From Alteraurantiacibacter hainanensis (lineage in GTDB: Bacteria; Pseudomonadota; Alphaproteobacteria; Sphingomonadales; Sphingomonadaceae): a stretch of 64,000 nt of DNA. The stretch is from positions 1,116,001 through 1,180,000 of the forward strand of contig NZ_JAZAPB010000001.1 in assembly GCF_036321025.1 (NCBI RefSeq), read 5' to 3'. Positions 15,839-23,464 of the stretch are shown here, piece by piece (position 1 is the stretch's first letter; each line of letters opens with the position of its first letter). A program made the position numbers and the translations under genes. The notes under the pieces are model-generated. The model searched no databases. It was not told the DNA's origin and saw only the letters and a program-made list of their open reading frames with translations.

Positions 15839-16093
15839 ATGGATCACGTACCCGAAACCACCATCGTCGATACCGTCCGCGTCTGGTGCGACGGCGCAGG
15901 AGACATCCGCGGCGGCGAGAACTACAAGCCCGCCAGCCTGGGCCATCCCCGCGTCTACATGCAGATCGACGAGAAGGGCTATGTCGACTGCGGCTATTGC
16001 GACCGGCGCTTCATCCTCGAAGGCGGCCCGGCCGACGACGGCAACGTGCCCGACGCGGCCCTCGATGCGGCGCCCGACGGCACCGGGGTCTGA
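15839..16093 (+). CDS. Zinc-finger domain protein (zf-CHCC / NDUFS6-like)
   Basis: An 84-residue protein. The core GHPRVYMQIDEKGYVDCGYC followed by DRRFIL has the H-x(n)-C-x2-C arrangement of the zf-CHCC domain, found in the mitochondrial complex I subunit NDUFS6 and its alphaproteobacterial relatives. AGGAG eight bases before the ATG fixes the start. It diverges from the ABC ATPase gene with 56 bases between starts. A role in respiratory complex I is inferred from the family only. Confidence 0.85.
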   Translation: MDHVPETTIVDTVRVWCDGAGDIRGGENYKPASLGHPRVYMQIDEKGYVDCGYCDRRFILEGGPADDGNVPDAALDAAPDGTGV

Positions 16094-16165
16094 CGGCAGA
16101 ACAAAAGGCGGTCATTTGCGGTTCATCGGCCTGGGTGTATTCCTGTAGGCCTAAGGAGATTCGCC

Positions 16166-16573
16166 ATGATCAAAACGCTTGCCATTTCTACTGCGGTCGC
16201 CGCGATGGCGCTGGCCGCTCCCGCCACTGCACAGGACCGTGAGGAACGCTCGGAACGCGCGTTCGCCGAGCTGGTCGAAGGCCGCGTCGCCGGTGAGGCA
16301 CGCAGCTGCATCAACACCTTCCGGACCAACCGCCTGCGCGTCGAAGAGAACGTGGGCCTCGTCTACGAGCAGGGTGACACGCTGTGGGTCGCGCGTGCGC
16401 GCAACCCGCAGAACCTCGACCACTGGGACGTGCCGATCATCGAACGTATCGGCTCGCAGCTGTGCAACACCGACGTGACCCGGACGATCGACCGCGGATC
16501 GGGGATGTTCAGCGGCGTCCTCTTCCTCGACGATTTCGTGCCCTACACGAAGGCTGATTCGGCAGAAGGCTGA
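16166..16573 (+). CDS. Hypothetical periplasmic protein
   Basis: A 135-residue protein with a clear signal peptide (MIKTLAISTAVAAMALAAPATAQ). The mature domain has two cysteines, in RSCINTFRT and SQLCNTDV, that could form a disulfide, and a VYEQGDTLWVARARNPQNLDHW region. AAGGAG eight bases before the ATG. It is followed five bases later by the DUF924 gene and is probably cotranscribed. I recall similar short secreted proteins in sphingomonads but no function. Confidence 0.72.
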   Translation: MIKTLAISTAVAAMALAAPATAQDREERSERAFAELVEGRVAGEARSCINTFRTNRLRVEENVGLVYEQGDTLWVARARNPQNLDHWDVPIIERIGSQLCNTDVTRTIDRGSGMFSGVLFLDDFVPYTKADSAEG

Positions 16574-16578
16574 CCGGC

Positions 16579-17133
16579 ATGGCCCTGGCCAGCAGGCCAT
16601 GGGCCGCCGAACTGCTGCATTTCTGGTTTCACGAACTGACCCCGCCCGACTGGTGGGACGGAAACGAGAAACTCGACAGCGAACTCGAGAAGCGCTTCCG
16701 GCGAGAGCTGGAGGCGCTTTTCTCTTGCCCGCCCTCCAGCTTTCTCGAAACACCGCAGATCGCGCTGGCCGCAGTGCTGCTGTTCGACCAGGTGCCGCGC
16801 AACGTCTTTCGCGGCAGCGCCCGCGCCTACGCTACCGATCCGCTGGCTCGGGCCATCACCCACGGCGCGCTGGCCCGCGGCTACCTGCCGCTTCTCGAGC
16901 GCCGGCAACGCCAGTTCCTGGTCATGCCGCTGATGCACAGCGAGGCGATTGCCGACCATCTGCTGAGCCTGCAGCTGTTCGCCCGCATCGATGGCGGCGC
17001 GAACCTCTCCTTCGCCCGCTCCCATTACCGCATGATCGCCCGCTTCGGACGCTACCCGCACCGCAACAAGGTGCTGGGCCGCACCTCGACCCCGGCGGAA
17101 AAGCGCGCGGTGGAGTCGGGATTCGCCTGGTAG
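16579..17133 (+). CDS. DUF924 family protein
   Basis: A 184-residue all-helical protein. Features characteristic of DUF924 include LHFWFHELTPPDWW at the N-terminus, LLFDQVPRNVFRGSARAYATD in the middle and the C-terminal SHYRMIARFGRYPHRNKVLGR. The family is predicted to be TPR-like; its function is unknown. It lies five bases after the secreted-protein gene, so the two probably share a transcript, and converges with the unknown gene that ends at 17134 with no gap. Confidence 0.9.
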   Translation: MALASRPWAAELLHFWFHELTPPDWWDGNEKLDSELEKRFRRELEALFSCPPSSFLETPQIALAAVLLFDQVPRNVFRGSARAYATDPLARAITHGALARGYLPLLERRQRQFLVMPLMHSEAIADHLLSLQLFARIDGGANLSFARSHYRMIARFGRYPHRNKVLGRTSTPAEKRAVESGFAW

Positions 17134-17919
17134 CTACTTCGGCTTCACCAGTTTCGCCGGGCGCGACCTCTGCGCGTCGGAGAACAGGCCGTAGGTGCGA
17201 TTGACGTAGTTGGAGACGTCGATGATCGAATCGAGATAGCTTTCCAGCTCTTCGGTCATTTCCTGTTCCACCAGCCGCACGCGCGCGCCGGGGTTCTCGG
17301 TCTCGAAATGGACGTAGAACCACGGGTCTCCGCGCTTCAGCTTCAGCGGCTTGGACAGGTCGTACCATTCGAAGGCCCAGGCCAGCGGACGCGGCCAGAT
17401 GTGGACGGGAAAGCGCCCGCCCATCTGCACGCCGGGGCGCTGCTCCGGAAACCAGTGCAGGTGCGGCGCGGTCTGCACCACCCAGCACGGCTCGTCCGCC
17501 ACGAACACGTAGGGGGCGGTGAACTGGATGATCGGGCGTTCCGGGTGACGCCACTCGCTAGCCGGCTGCATCTGGAACAGGTTGGCGCGGCCCTGCGGGC
17601 GCATGCCCGATTTCTCGCCGTTGTTGTCCATCAGCGTCAGCTGTCCCTGCGGGTTCCTGCCGAACGCCAGTTCGATATCGACCGGGCAGGGAATCACGAA
17701 ATGCCGCCGGTCGAAATCGATCGCCGCCGGGCACGCCTGGATGGACTTGGCACTGGTGGCCTTGGGGTCGGAGCGGCTGAAACTGGTAGGCGGCGCCCAG
17801 ATCGAGCCTCCCTTGGCATCCCACTTCACGGTCCACCCGACCGTCACGGTGCGCGACTTGCCGCGCCCCTCGGCCTCGGCAGCACCGGCATCCTCGGCAA
17901 AATAATCATCCCAGCTCAT
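17134..17919 (-). CDS. Unknown protein cotranscribed with endonuclease III
   Basis: A 261-residue protein, MSWDDYFAEDAGAAE onward, without signal peptide or membrane helix. It is rich in aromatic residues (WAFEWYDLSKPLKLKRGDPW, HLHWFPEQRPG), with several cysteines and histidines. Its ATG overlaps the nth stop codon (ATGA), so it is translationally coupled to nth. The same open frame continues upstream antisense to other reading but only this part is coding. I do not recognise the family. The tight coupling to a DNA repair gene could mean a shared role or simply shared transcription. Confidence 0.75.
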   Translation of the reverse strand: MSWDDYFAEDAGAAEAEGRGKSRTVTVGWTVKWDAKGGSIWAPPTSFSRSDPKATSAKSIQACPAAIDFDRRHFVIPCPVDIELAFGRNPQGQLTLMDNNGEKSGMRPQGRANLFQMQPASEWRHPERPIIQFTAPYVFVADEPCWVVQTAPHLHWFPEQRPGVQMGGRFPVHIWPRPLAWAFEWYDLSKPLKLKRGDPWFYVHFETENPGARVRLVEQEMTEELESYLDSIIDVSNYVNRTYGLFSDAQRSRPAKLVKPK

Positions 17920-18575
17920 GCATTCTCCTCGCCCAGGGCGGCGTAATATTCGCACAGGTCGCTGACAGGACACACCTCGCACCGGGGCGAGCGCGCCTTG
18001 CACACCTGCTTGCCGAACTGGATTAGCCAGAAGTGGCCGTCGCGCATAGCCCAGCGGGGCGATCGCTCCTCCAGTTGCTGCGCGGTCCTGTCCGCAACCT
18101 TGGCCTGCGTCAGGCCGATGCGGCTGCACACGCGGTGGACGTGGGTATCCACCGCGATCACGTCCTTCCCGAAGGTGAAGCTCATCACGATGTCGGCACA
18201 CTTGCGCCCAATGCCGGGCAACGCCAGCAGCCCCTCGCGACTGTCGGGCACGACCCCGCCATGCTCGGCCAGCAGCACTTCGCAGAAACGCCGGATGTTG
18301 CGCGCCTTCATGTTGTAGAGGCCGCAGGGCCGGATCGCTTGCGCCACCTGCTCGTCGGACAGCGCCAGCATGGCCTCCGGCGTTTTCGCCAAGGCGAACA
18401 GCGCCTTCGTGGCCGCGGCCGTGTTGCGGTCCAGCGACTGGGCGGACAGCATGCAGGAAATGCAGGACCGGAAGGCATCGGGCTGCCCCTTCGGCCCTTT
18501 CGCGCCAAGTGTGCGGCCGGGCATCGCGCGCGAAAGGCGCCTGTAGACCTCCTCCACCTCGCGTTCGTCCAGCAT
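17916..18575 (-). CDS. nth: Endonuclease III
   Basis: DNA glycosylase/AP lyase that removes oxidised pyrimidines in base excision repair. A 219-residue protein with the helix-hairpin-helix LPGIGRKCADIV carrying the catalytic lysine, the catalytic Asp in AVDTHVHRV, and the C-terminal 4Fe-4S site C-x6-C-x2-C-x5-C (residues around 193-209). Length and all key residues are normal. It sits six bases downstream of a second family member and overlaps the following unknown gene by four bases, forming a three-gene leftward operon. Confidence 0.95.
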   Translation of the reverse strand: MLDEREVEEVYRRLSRAMPGRTLGAKGPKGQPDAFRSCISCMLSAQSLDRNTAAATKALFALAKTPEAMLALSDEQVAQAIRPCGLYNMKARNIRRFCEVLLAEHGGVVPDSREGLLALPGIGRKCADIVMSFTFGKDVIAVDTHVHRVCSRIGLTQAKVADRTAQQLEERSPRWAMRDGHFWLIQFGKQVCKARSPRCEVCPVSDLCEYYAALGEENA

Positions 18576-18581
18576 GACGGA

Positions 18582-19295
18582 TCAGCGCACCGGCTCTATC
18601 GCGGTTCCGGTGTCGCAGTCGGGATGGATCGGGCAGGCCGTGCAATGCGGACGCGCCGGGCGGCAGTGCACCTGCCCCAGCCGCTTCACCAGCAGGTGAA
18701 GTTCGTCGATGTCGGCGGCGCTCCATTCCTCGGGCAGCAGCGGCATCAGCGCGGTGTAGGTGCGGGCGGTATCGGCGCGCGGCGGGACGAGCCCCGTGCG
18801 CTGCATTACCCGGCGGTGGTGCCCGTCGATCACCAGCTGGCGGCGGGCGAACACGCTGGTGTTCATCACCCCTGCCGCAATCTTGCGGCCGACGCCGGGC
18901 AGCGCTTCCAGCCAGGCCATCGCCTCTTCGTCGGGCAGGTTGGAAAGGTGCCGCAGGCCCACCGCGCCGCGCTCCGCCACAATGGCGGCAAGGCAGGCCC
19001 GCACCCGCTCCGCCGCGACGGAGGGGAAGGTCTGCTCGGCCAGCACCTGCTGCACGGCGGGCAGGTCGGCCTCGGCCACGGCCTCCCACGATCCGAACCG
19101 GGCCAGCAGCGCATCGGTGGAGGCGTTGGAGATCGCCGTCTTGGTCTGCGCGCCGATCACGCCCTGCACCAGCGTCCACACCGGGTCGCGGCGCTTGTCG
19201 TCCGGCCTCTCGATCCGCCCGAACGCGGCCATCAGCGCCGCGTGGATGCGCGCCAGCTGCGCCGTGCGAGGATCGGGGCCGATGGGCAGTTCCAT
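18582..19295 (-). CDS. Second endonuclease III family (HhH-GPD) glycosylase
   Basis: A 237-residue paralog of the adjacent nth. It keeps the helix-hairpin-helix LPGVGRKIAAGV with the lysine, the Asp in VIDGHHRRVMQRTG and the Cys-x6-Cys-x2-Cys-x5-Cys cluster near the C-terminus. However, the segment between them (NTSVFARRQ; IDGHH in place of VDTH) differs, so substrate range probably does too. First gene of the nth operon. Not enough to tell whether it is a glycosylase for damaged bases other than pyrimidines. Confidence 0.87.
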   Translation of the reverse strand: MELPIGPDPRTAQLARIHAALMAAFGRIERPDDKRRDPVWTLVQGVIGAQTKTAISNASTDALLARFGSWEAVAEADLPAVQQVLAEQTFPSVAAERVRACLAAIVAERGAVGLRHLSNLPDEEAMAWLEALPGVGRKIAAGVMNTSVFARRQLVIDGHHRRVMQRTGLVPPRADTARTYTALMPLLPEEWSAADIDELHLLVKRLGQVHCRPARPHCTACPIHPDCDTGTAIEPVR

Positions 19296-19414
19296 CGCCT
19301 TTGCCTGCCATCCCCCCGCGACGATGGCCAGCGGGCATTGCCCCGCGCTTCGGCCATGGCCGCTTGACGGAGCTGGGGACGGGCGGCAATCTTTGCCGCG
19401 GGGAGAGGACGAGG

Positions 19415-20641
19415 ATGGGCACTACACGGGGTTACGAGCTGCGCGTCGTGCTGCTCCTGGGGCTGGCCTACGGCTTCGCCTATTTCGATCGCATGGCGCT
19501 GACCTTCGTCTCGCCCTTCGTGATCGCGGACCTGGGCCTCAGCAATTTCGAAGTCAGCGCGCTGGGCGCGGGCCTTTCGGCGACCTGGGCACTGGGCGCG
19601 CTGGTGTTCGGCCTGTTGAGCGACCGGATGGGGCGCAGGAAGCCCTTCCTGCTCGTGGCGATGGTGGTGTTCTCGCTCTGCTCGATAATGTCCGGCCTGT
19701 CACAGGGCTTCTGGCAGCTGTTCGCCTCGCGCGTCGTCATGGGCGCGGCGGAAGGGCCGTTCCTGCCGATCTGCCTTGCCATCATCATCGCCGCCAGCGC
19801 GGAGAAGCGCCGGGGCCTGAACGCGGGCATCGTGCAGAACGTGTTCGGCGCGGTCATGGGCACCGCCATCGCGCCGATCGTGCTGGTCGCCATCGCCGAG
19901 GAATGGAGCTGGCGCGCGGCCTTCCTGGTGGCGGGCGTGCCGGGCCTGATCCTGGCGGTGCTGATCTGGCGACTGATCGACGAACCCGAAGGCGTGCCCG
20001 GCAACGATGCCGCGCCCAAGACGCTGGGCCTGAAACTGCTGCGCGAGCGCAACATCTGGCTGTGTTCGCTGATCTCCTGCCTGCTGGTGGGCTGGGTCGT
20101 CGTCGGCTCGATCTTCTACCCCCTCTACCTCGTCGGTCCGCGCGCACTGGAGCCTGCGACCATGGCCACGGTGATGGCCGCGCTGGGCTTGTGCCCCGCC
20201 ATTGGCGGCGTGCTGGTGACGTGGATCTCCGACCGGGTGGGACGCCGTCCGCCGCTGATCGGCTTCTCCTTGCTGATGGCGACCAGTCCCATGGTCATGC
20301 TGTGGTTCGACGGGTCGATGGCGCTGTTCACCGCCCTGCTGTTCGTCGGCTGGATCGGCATGGGCGTGTTCCCGCTGTTCATGGGCGTGATCCCGGGAGA
20401 GACACTGGGTCGCGGGCTTGCGGCCACCGCAATGGGTCTGGTGGTCTGCATCGGCGAACTGACCGGCGGCGTGTTCGCTCCGCTGGTGGCGGGCTGGCTG
20501 GCCGACACGGCGGGCCTCGACCTGCCCATGCTCATCATGATCGGCCTCGCCCTTACGGCGGCGGTGGTTTCGCTGGGTCTCAGGGAAAGCAATCCCGCCG
20601 TGCTGCGGCGACAAGGCGCGCTGGAAGGGGAGTTTGCATAG
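19415..20641 (+). CDS. MFS transporter
   Basis: A 408-residue major facilitator protein with 12 predicted membrane segments. The first cytoplasmic loop carries the MFS motif GLLSDRMGRRKPF and the second half repeats it as WISDRVGRRPP. FDRMALTFVSPFVIADL in TM1 resembles organic-anion and sugar-phosphate permease relatives. The ATG at 19415 follows a purine-rich GGGAGAGGACGAGG stretch. Its stop overlaps the GTG start of the next gene (TAGTG), so the three membrane-protein genes 19415-21698 form one unit. Substrate unknown. Confidence 0.9.
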   Translation: MGTTRGYELRVVLLLGLAYGFAYFDRMALTFVSPFVIADLGLSNFEVSALGAGLSATWALGALVFGLLSDRMGRRKPFLLVAMVVFSLCSIMSGLSQGFWQLFASRVVMGAAEGPFLPICLAIIIAASAEKRRGLNAGIVQNVFGAVMGTAIAPIVLVAIAEEWSWRAAFLVAGVPGLILAVLIWRLIDEPEGVPGNDAAPKTLGLKLLRERNIWLCSLISCLLVGWVVVGSIFYPLYLVGPRALEPATMATVMAALGLCPAIGGVLVTWISDRVGRRPPLIGFSLLMATSPMVMLWFDGSMALFTALLFVGWIGMGVFPLFMGVIPGETLGRGLAATAMGLVVCIGELTGGVFAPLVAGWLADTAGLDLPMLIMIGLALTAAVVSLGLRESNPAVLRRQGALEGEFA

Positions 20642-21078
20642 TGGCCATGCGGCTGGCGGTCTGGTGGGTGCGGCTGATCTACGCCGCGTGGATGGTGCCC
20701 GCCGGGCTCAACCATTTCATCCGCCTCTATCCGCAGCCCGGCGGCGCCAATCCGCTCAGCGATGGCGTGTTCACCGCACTGCTCGATTCCGGCCTGTTCA
20801 CGCTGGTGAAGGCGGTGGAACTGCTGGCCGGGCTGATGCTGCTGTTCGGCGTGCGCGTGCCGCTGGCGCTGGTGATGGTGCTGCCGATCAGTTTCACGGT
20901 CTGGTACTGGGATACAGAGCTCCAGGGGTGGTGGAGCGTCTCCGCCGTCTATGGCTGGGCAATCCTCTCGTGCAACCTGTTCCTGCTCTACGCCTACCGC
21001 GATCGCTACGCGGCGATGTGGGACGAATCCGTCTCGCCGAACTGGCCATGGGCATCGCGGGCCGGGGCGCAGCCATGA
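20641..21078 (+). CDS. DoxX-like small membrane protein
   Basis: A 145-residue membrane protein with four hydrophobic segments. The N-terminal WVRLIYAAWMVPAGLNHFI and the following VKAVELLAGLMLLFGVRVPLAL resemble DoxX-like proteins. The GTG start overlaps the MFS stop by one base; an ATG two codons later is an alternative. The stop overlaps the next start (ATGA). Function in this operon unknown, and the DoxX link is moderate. Confidence 0.62.
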   Translation: MAMRLAVWWVRLIYAAWMVPAGLNHFIRLYPQPGGANPLSDGVFTALLDSGLFTLVKAVELLAGLMLLFGVRVPLALVMVLPISFTVWYWDTELQGWWSVSAVYGWAILSCNLFLLYAYRDRYAAMWDESVSPNWPWASRAGAQP

Positions 21079-21698
21079 TGCGCCCGCTCGACATGCTGCG
21101 TTTGGCGCTCGGCTTCATCATGGTGCCCACCGCGCTCGCCTATTTCCTGCCCGACCTGCTGCCGTTCGTGCGGGTGGCCACGTGGGAGGCGCCGATGAGC
21201 CTGCGGCTGATGGGCCAGCTCGATGCCAGCGGGCTGCTGGCGGGGGCGAAGTTCATCCAGCTGGCCGGCGGTCTGGCATTGCTGCTCAACCGCGCCGTGC
21301 CGTTCGCGCTGGCGGCGATGCTGTGCGTGAACGTGTGCGGCGCATTCGTGGCCGTCCTGGTCGAGGGCGAGCCACTGCTGGCGACGATGGCGCTGGGCGT
21401 GCTGGCGCTGAATGTCCTGCTGATGTTCGCCTGGCTGCCCGCCTATGCCGGCGTGCTGGCCGGCGACGCTGCGGCCGACGGCGAAACGGCGCAGCCGGGA
21501 GAGCGCTACGAGAGCCTGTTCGTCAACCCGCTCTCGGGCGCCAGCCGAAGGGCGGTGCTGATCGGCGCGATACCGCTGGCGGGCGCGCTCGCGTTCTACT
21601 GGTGGGTGGTTCCATTCGCCAACGGCACTACCGGCCTCGCGGTGCTCGCCATACCGGCCCTGGTACTGGCCACGGCCTTCTGGCGAGCACCCGGCTAG
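21075..21698 (+). CDS. Hypothetical multi-pass membrane protein
   Basis: A 207-residue protein with about six hydrophobic segments and a soluble stretch near residues 135-160 (GETAQPGERYESLFVNPLSG). It begins at an ATG overlapping the previous stop by four bases. The N-terminal DMLRLALGFIMVPTALAYFL and the KFIQLAGGLALLLN region look like a second, diverged DoxX-like fold. It is the last gene of the MFS operon, converging with the Old Yellow Enzyme gene. Function unknown. Confidence 0.68.
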   Translation: MMRPLDMLRLALGFIMVPTALAYFLPDLLPFVRVATWEAPMSLRLMGQLDASGLLAGAKFIQLAGGLALLLNRAVPFALAAMLCVNVCGAFVAVLVEGEPLLATMALGVLALNVLLMFAWLPAYAGVLAGDAAADGETAQPGERYESLFVNPLSGASRRAVLIGAIPLAGALAFYWWVVPFANGTTGLAVLAIPALVLATAFWRAPG

Positions 21699-21705
21699 AG
21701 ATCGC

Positions 21706-22863
21706 TCACCTGGCCTGCAGCGGATCGTTCGTCCGCGCCAGGCTGGGATAGTCGACGTAGCCCGCTGCTCCGCCACCGTAAAAGGTATCGCCATCGGCCT
21801 CGTTGTATGGGCCGCCGTTGGCGATACGCGTCGGCAGGTCCGGGTTGGCGATGAACAGGCGACCGAACGCCGCGGCATCGGCCCAGCCTTCCGTGATCCA
21901 GTGCGCGGCATCCTCTGGCGAGAGGTTGCCGTTCACCACGAAGGGCCCATCGAAGGTTTCGCGCATGGCGTGGATTACCTTGTCGCCTTCGGAGCGTTCG
22001 CCGGCGACGCCACCGTGGTCTGTGGCGCGCACCACGTGCAGGTAGGCAAGGCCGCGCCCGGCCAACACCCTCGCGGCGGCAGGATAGGTCTCGCCGGGTT
22101 CGGCATCGCTGCTGCCGCCGGGTCCTCCGATCGGGGTGAGACGCACGCCGATGCGGCCGGCAGGCAGCACTTCGGCAAGGGCGTCGACCACCTCGCCCAG
22201 CAGACGCGTGCGGTTTTCCAGCGATCCGCCATACCGGTCGGTGCGCTTGTTGACCGAACTGCGCAGGAACTGGTCGATCAGGTAGCCATTGGCGGCGTGC
22301 AGCTCCACGCCGTCGAAGCCGGCGCGCGCGGCCATGCGCGCGGCATTGCGATAGTCGTCCAGCAGGGCCGGGATCTCGTCCTCGCGCAGGGCGCGGGCCT
22401 TCTCGTGCGGAACCATCGGGCCGTCGGGATGATAGTCGCCGACGAAGGCCTGCCCCTCGGGCGTCCATTCGCTGGACGAAACCGGCGCGCCGCCATCGGG
22501 CTGGAACACCGGGTGGCTGATGGCGCCCACGTGCCACAACTGCACGAAGATGCGTCCGCCCGCGTCGTGCACGGCGTCCGTCACCAGCTTCCAGCTGTCG
22601 GCCTGCTCCTCCGTGTAGATGCCGGGCGTCCAGGCGTATCCCTGTCCCTGCTGGCTGATCTGCGTCGCCTCCGAAACGATGAGCCCCGCCCCTGCTCGCT
22701 GGGCGTAGTAGAGCGCGTGCAGCGGGGTCTGCAGATGCCCGTCCTTCTCCGACCTCGCGCGTGTAAGCGGGGCCATGACAATGCGATTGGGAAGAGTGAT
22801 GTCGCCGAGCTCGAGGCTGTCGAAAAGCGGGGCGGTGGGGGATTGGGGATCGTGGAGAGACAT
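21706..22863 (-). CDS. Old Yellow Enzyme family alkene reductase (NemA-like)
   Basis: FMN enzyme that reduces activated double bonds with NADPH (N-ethylmaleimide reductase group). A 385-residue protein. It shows the FMN-binding N-terminus ITLPNRIVMAPLTRARS, the active-site pair in GVELHAANGYLIDQFLRSS, and the phosphate-binding FGRLFIANPDLP. ATG at 22863 (MSLHDPQSP) is preferred to an in-frame TTG 42 bases upstream. A near match to the stress promoter (GGAAC-N16-CGGTT) sits at 22922-22897. Confidence 0.92.
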   Translation of the reverse strand: MSLHDPQSPTAPLFDSLELGDITLPNRIVMAPLTRARSEKDGHLQTPLHALYYAQRAGAGLIVSEATQISQQGQGYAWTPGIYTEEQADSWKLVTDAVHDAGGRIFVQLWHVGAISHPVFQPDGGAPVSSSEWTPEGQAFVGDYHPDGPMVPHEKARALREDEIPALLDDYRNAARMAARAGFDGVELHAANGYLIDQFLRSSVNKRTDRYGGSLENRTRLLGEVVDALAEVLPAGRIGVRLTPIGGPGGSSDAEPGETYPAAARVLAGRGLAYLHVVRATDHGGVAGERSEGDKVIHAMRETFDGPFVVNGNLSPEDAAHWITEGWADAAAFGRLFIANPDLPTRIANGGPYNEADGDTFYGGGAAGYVDYPSLARTNDPLQAR

Positions 22864-23055
22864 AGGGAAATGCTCCGTGAGAGAGGTTTCATTCGCAACC
22901 GGCAAGTTCGGTCGCGCGTTCCCCCGTCGCCAGCTAGCTATTCTTTAGCCCGCTCCAGAAACCGTTTTCAACGCCACCGCGCCTCAATCGAGCGAGGCGA
23001 ACCGCTCCACGAAGCCTTGCGCCTCCTTGCGGAGCCTCGCGTTCCCTGCTGCGAA

Positions 23056-23421
23056 TTACGTCCTGCTTCGCGTGGTAAGCCCTGCCAGCAATGCGCCCGC
23101 GGCCCCGCCCGCCAGTTTCAGGCCATGGTTGACCCATGCCATCAACGGAAACTCCTGCTGTCCGGCAAGGACTGTCGGCAGGGACAGGGCGTAATAGAAC
23201 AGCGTGCCGACGATCCCGACAGCGAGGCCGACGGCCAGGCGATTGCCCGGTGCCGGTCGTGCCGCCCAGAAACCGCCGAGGGCGAACAGGACGAAGGCCA
23301 CGGCCAGCCCTTCGGGCTTGTAACCGATCAGATCCTCGGTCGCGAGGTAGAAGACGTAGACCGCGTAGAGCAGCTCCACCGCGATGCCCGCGATGACGAT
23401 CCTTGCCCAGATTCTCCCCAT
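23056..23421 (-). CDS. Hypothetical membrane protein
   Basis: A 121-residue protein with four hydrophobic segments (WARIVIAGIAVELLYAVYVF; VAFVLFALGGFWAA; LAVGLAVGIVGTLFYYALSL; GLKLAGGAAGALLAGL) and a basic end, TTRSRT. GAGGAAAG three bases before the ATG at 23421. It follows guaA only in the sense of strand: guaA ends at 23465 and this gene starts 43 bases later, so cotranscription is likely. Family unknown. Confidence 0.72.
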   Translation of the reverse strand: MGRIWARIVIAGIAVELLYAVYVFYLATEDLIGYKPEGLAVAFVLFALGGFWAARPAPGNRLAVGLAVGIVGTLFYYALSLPTVLAGQQEFPLMAWVNHGLKLAGGAAGALLAGLTTRSRT

Positions 23422-23464
23422 GCTTTCCTCCCCCTGGTCTGCTGCGGCTCTCACGCCGCCGGGA

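Noticed and set aside
17134..19422. A 762-codon leftward frame that could look like a fusion protein
   Set aside because: Two thirds of it overlaps nth and its paralog in another frame. The true gene starts at 17919.
22897..22922. GGAAC-N16-CGGTT upstream of the Old Yellow Enzyme gene
   Set aside because: The -10 has an extra base or mismatch (CGGTT rather than CGTT), so it does not match the EcfG consensus well enough to call a promoter.
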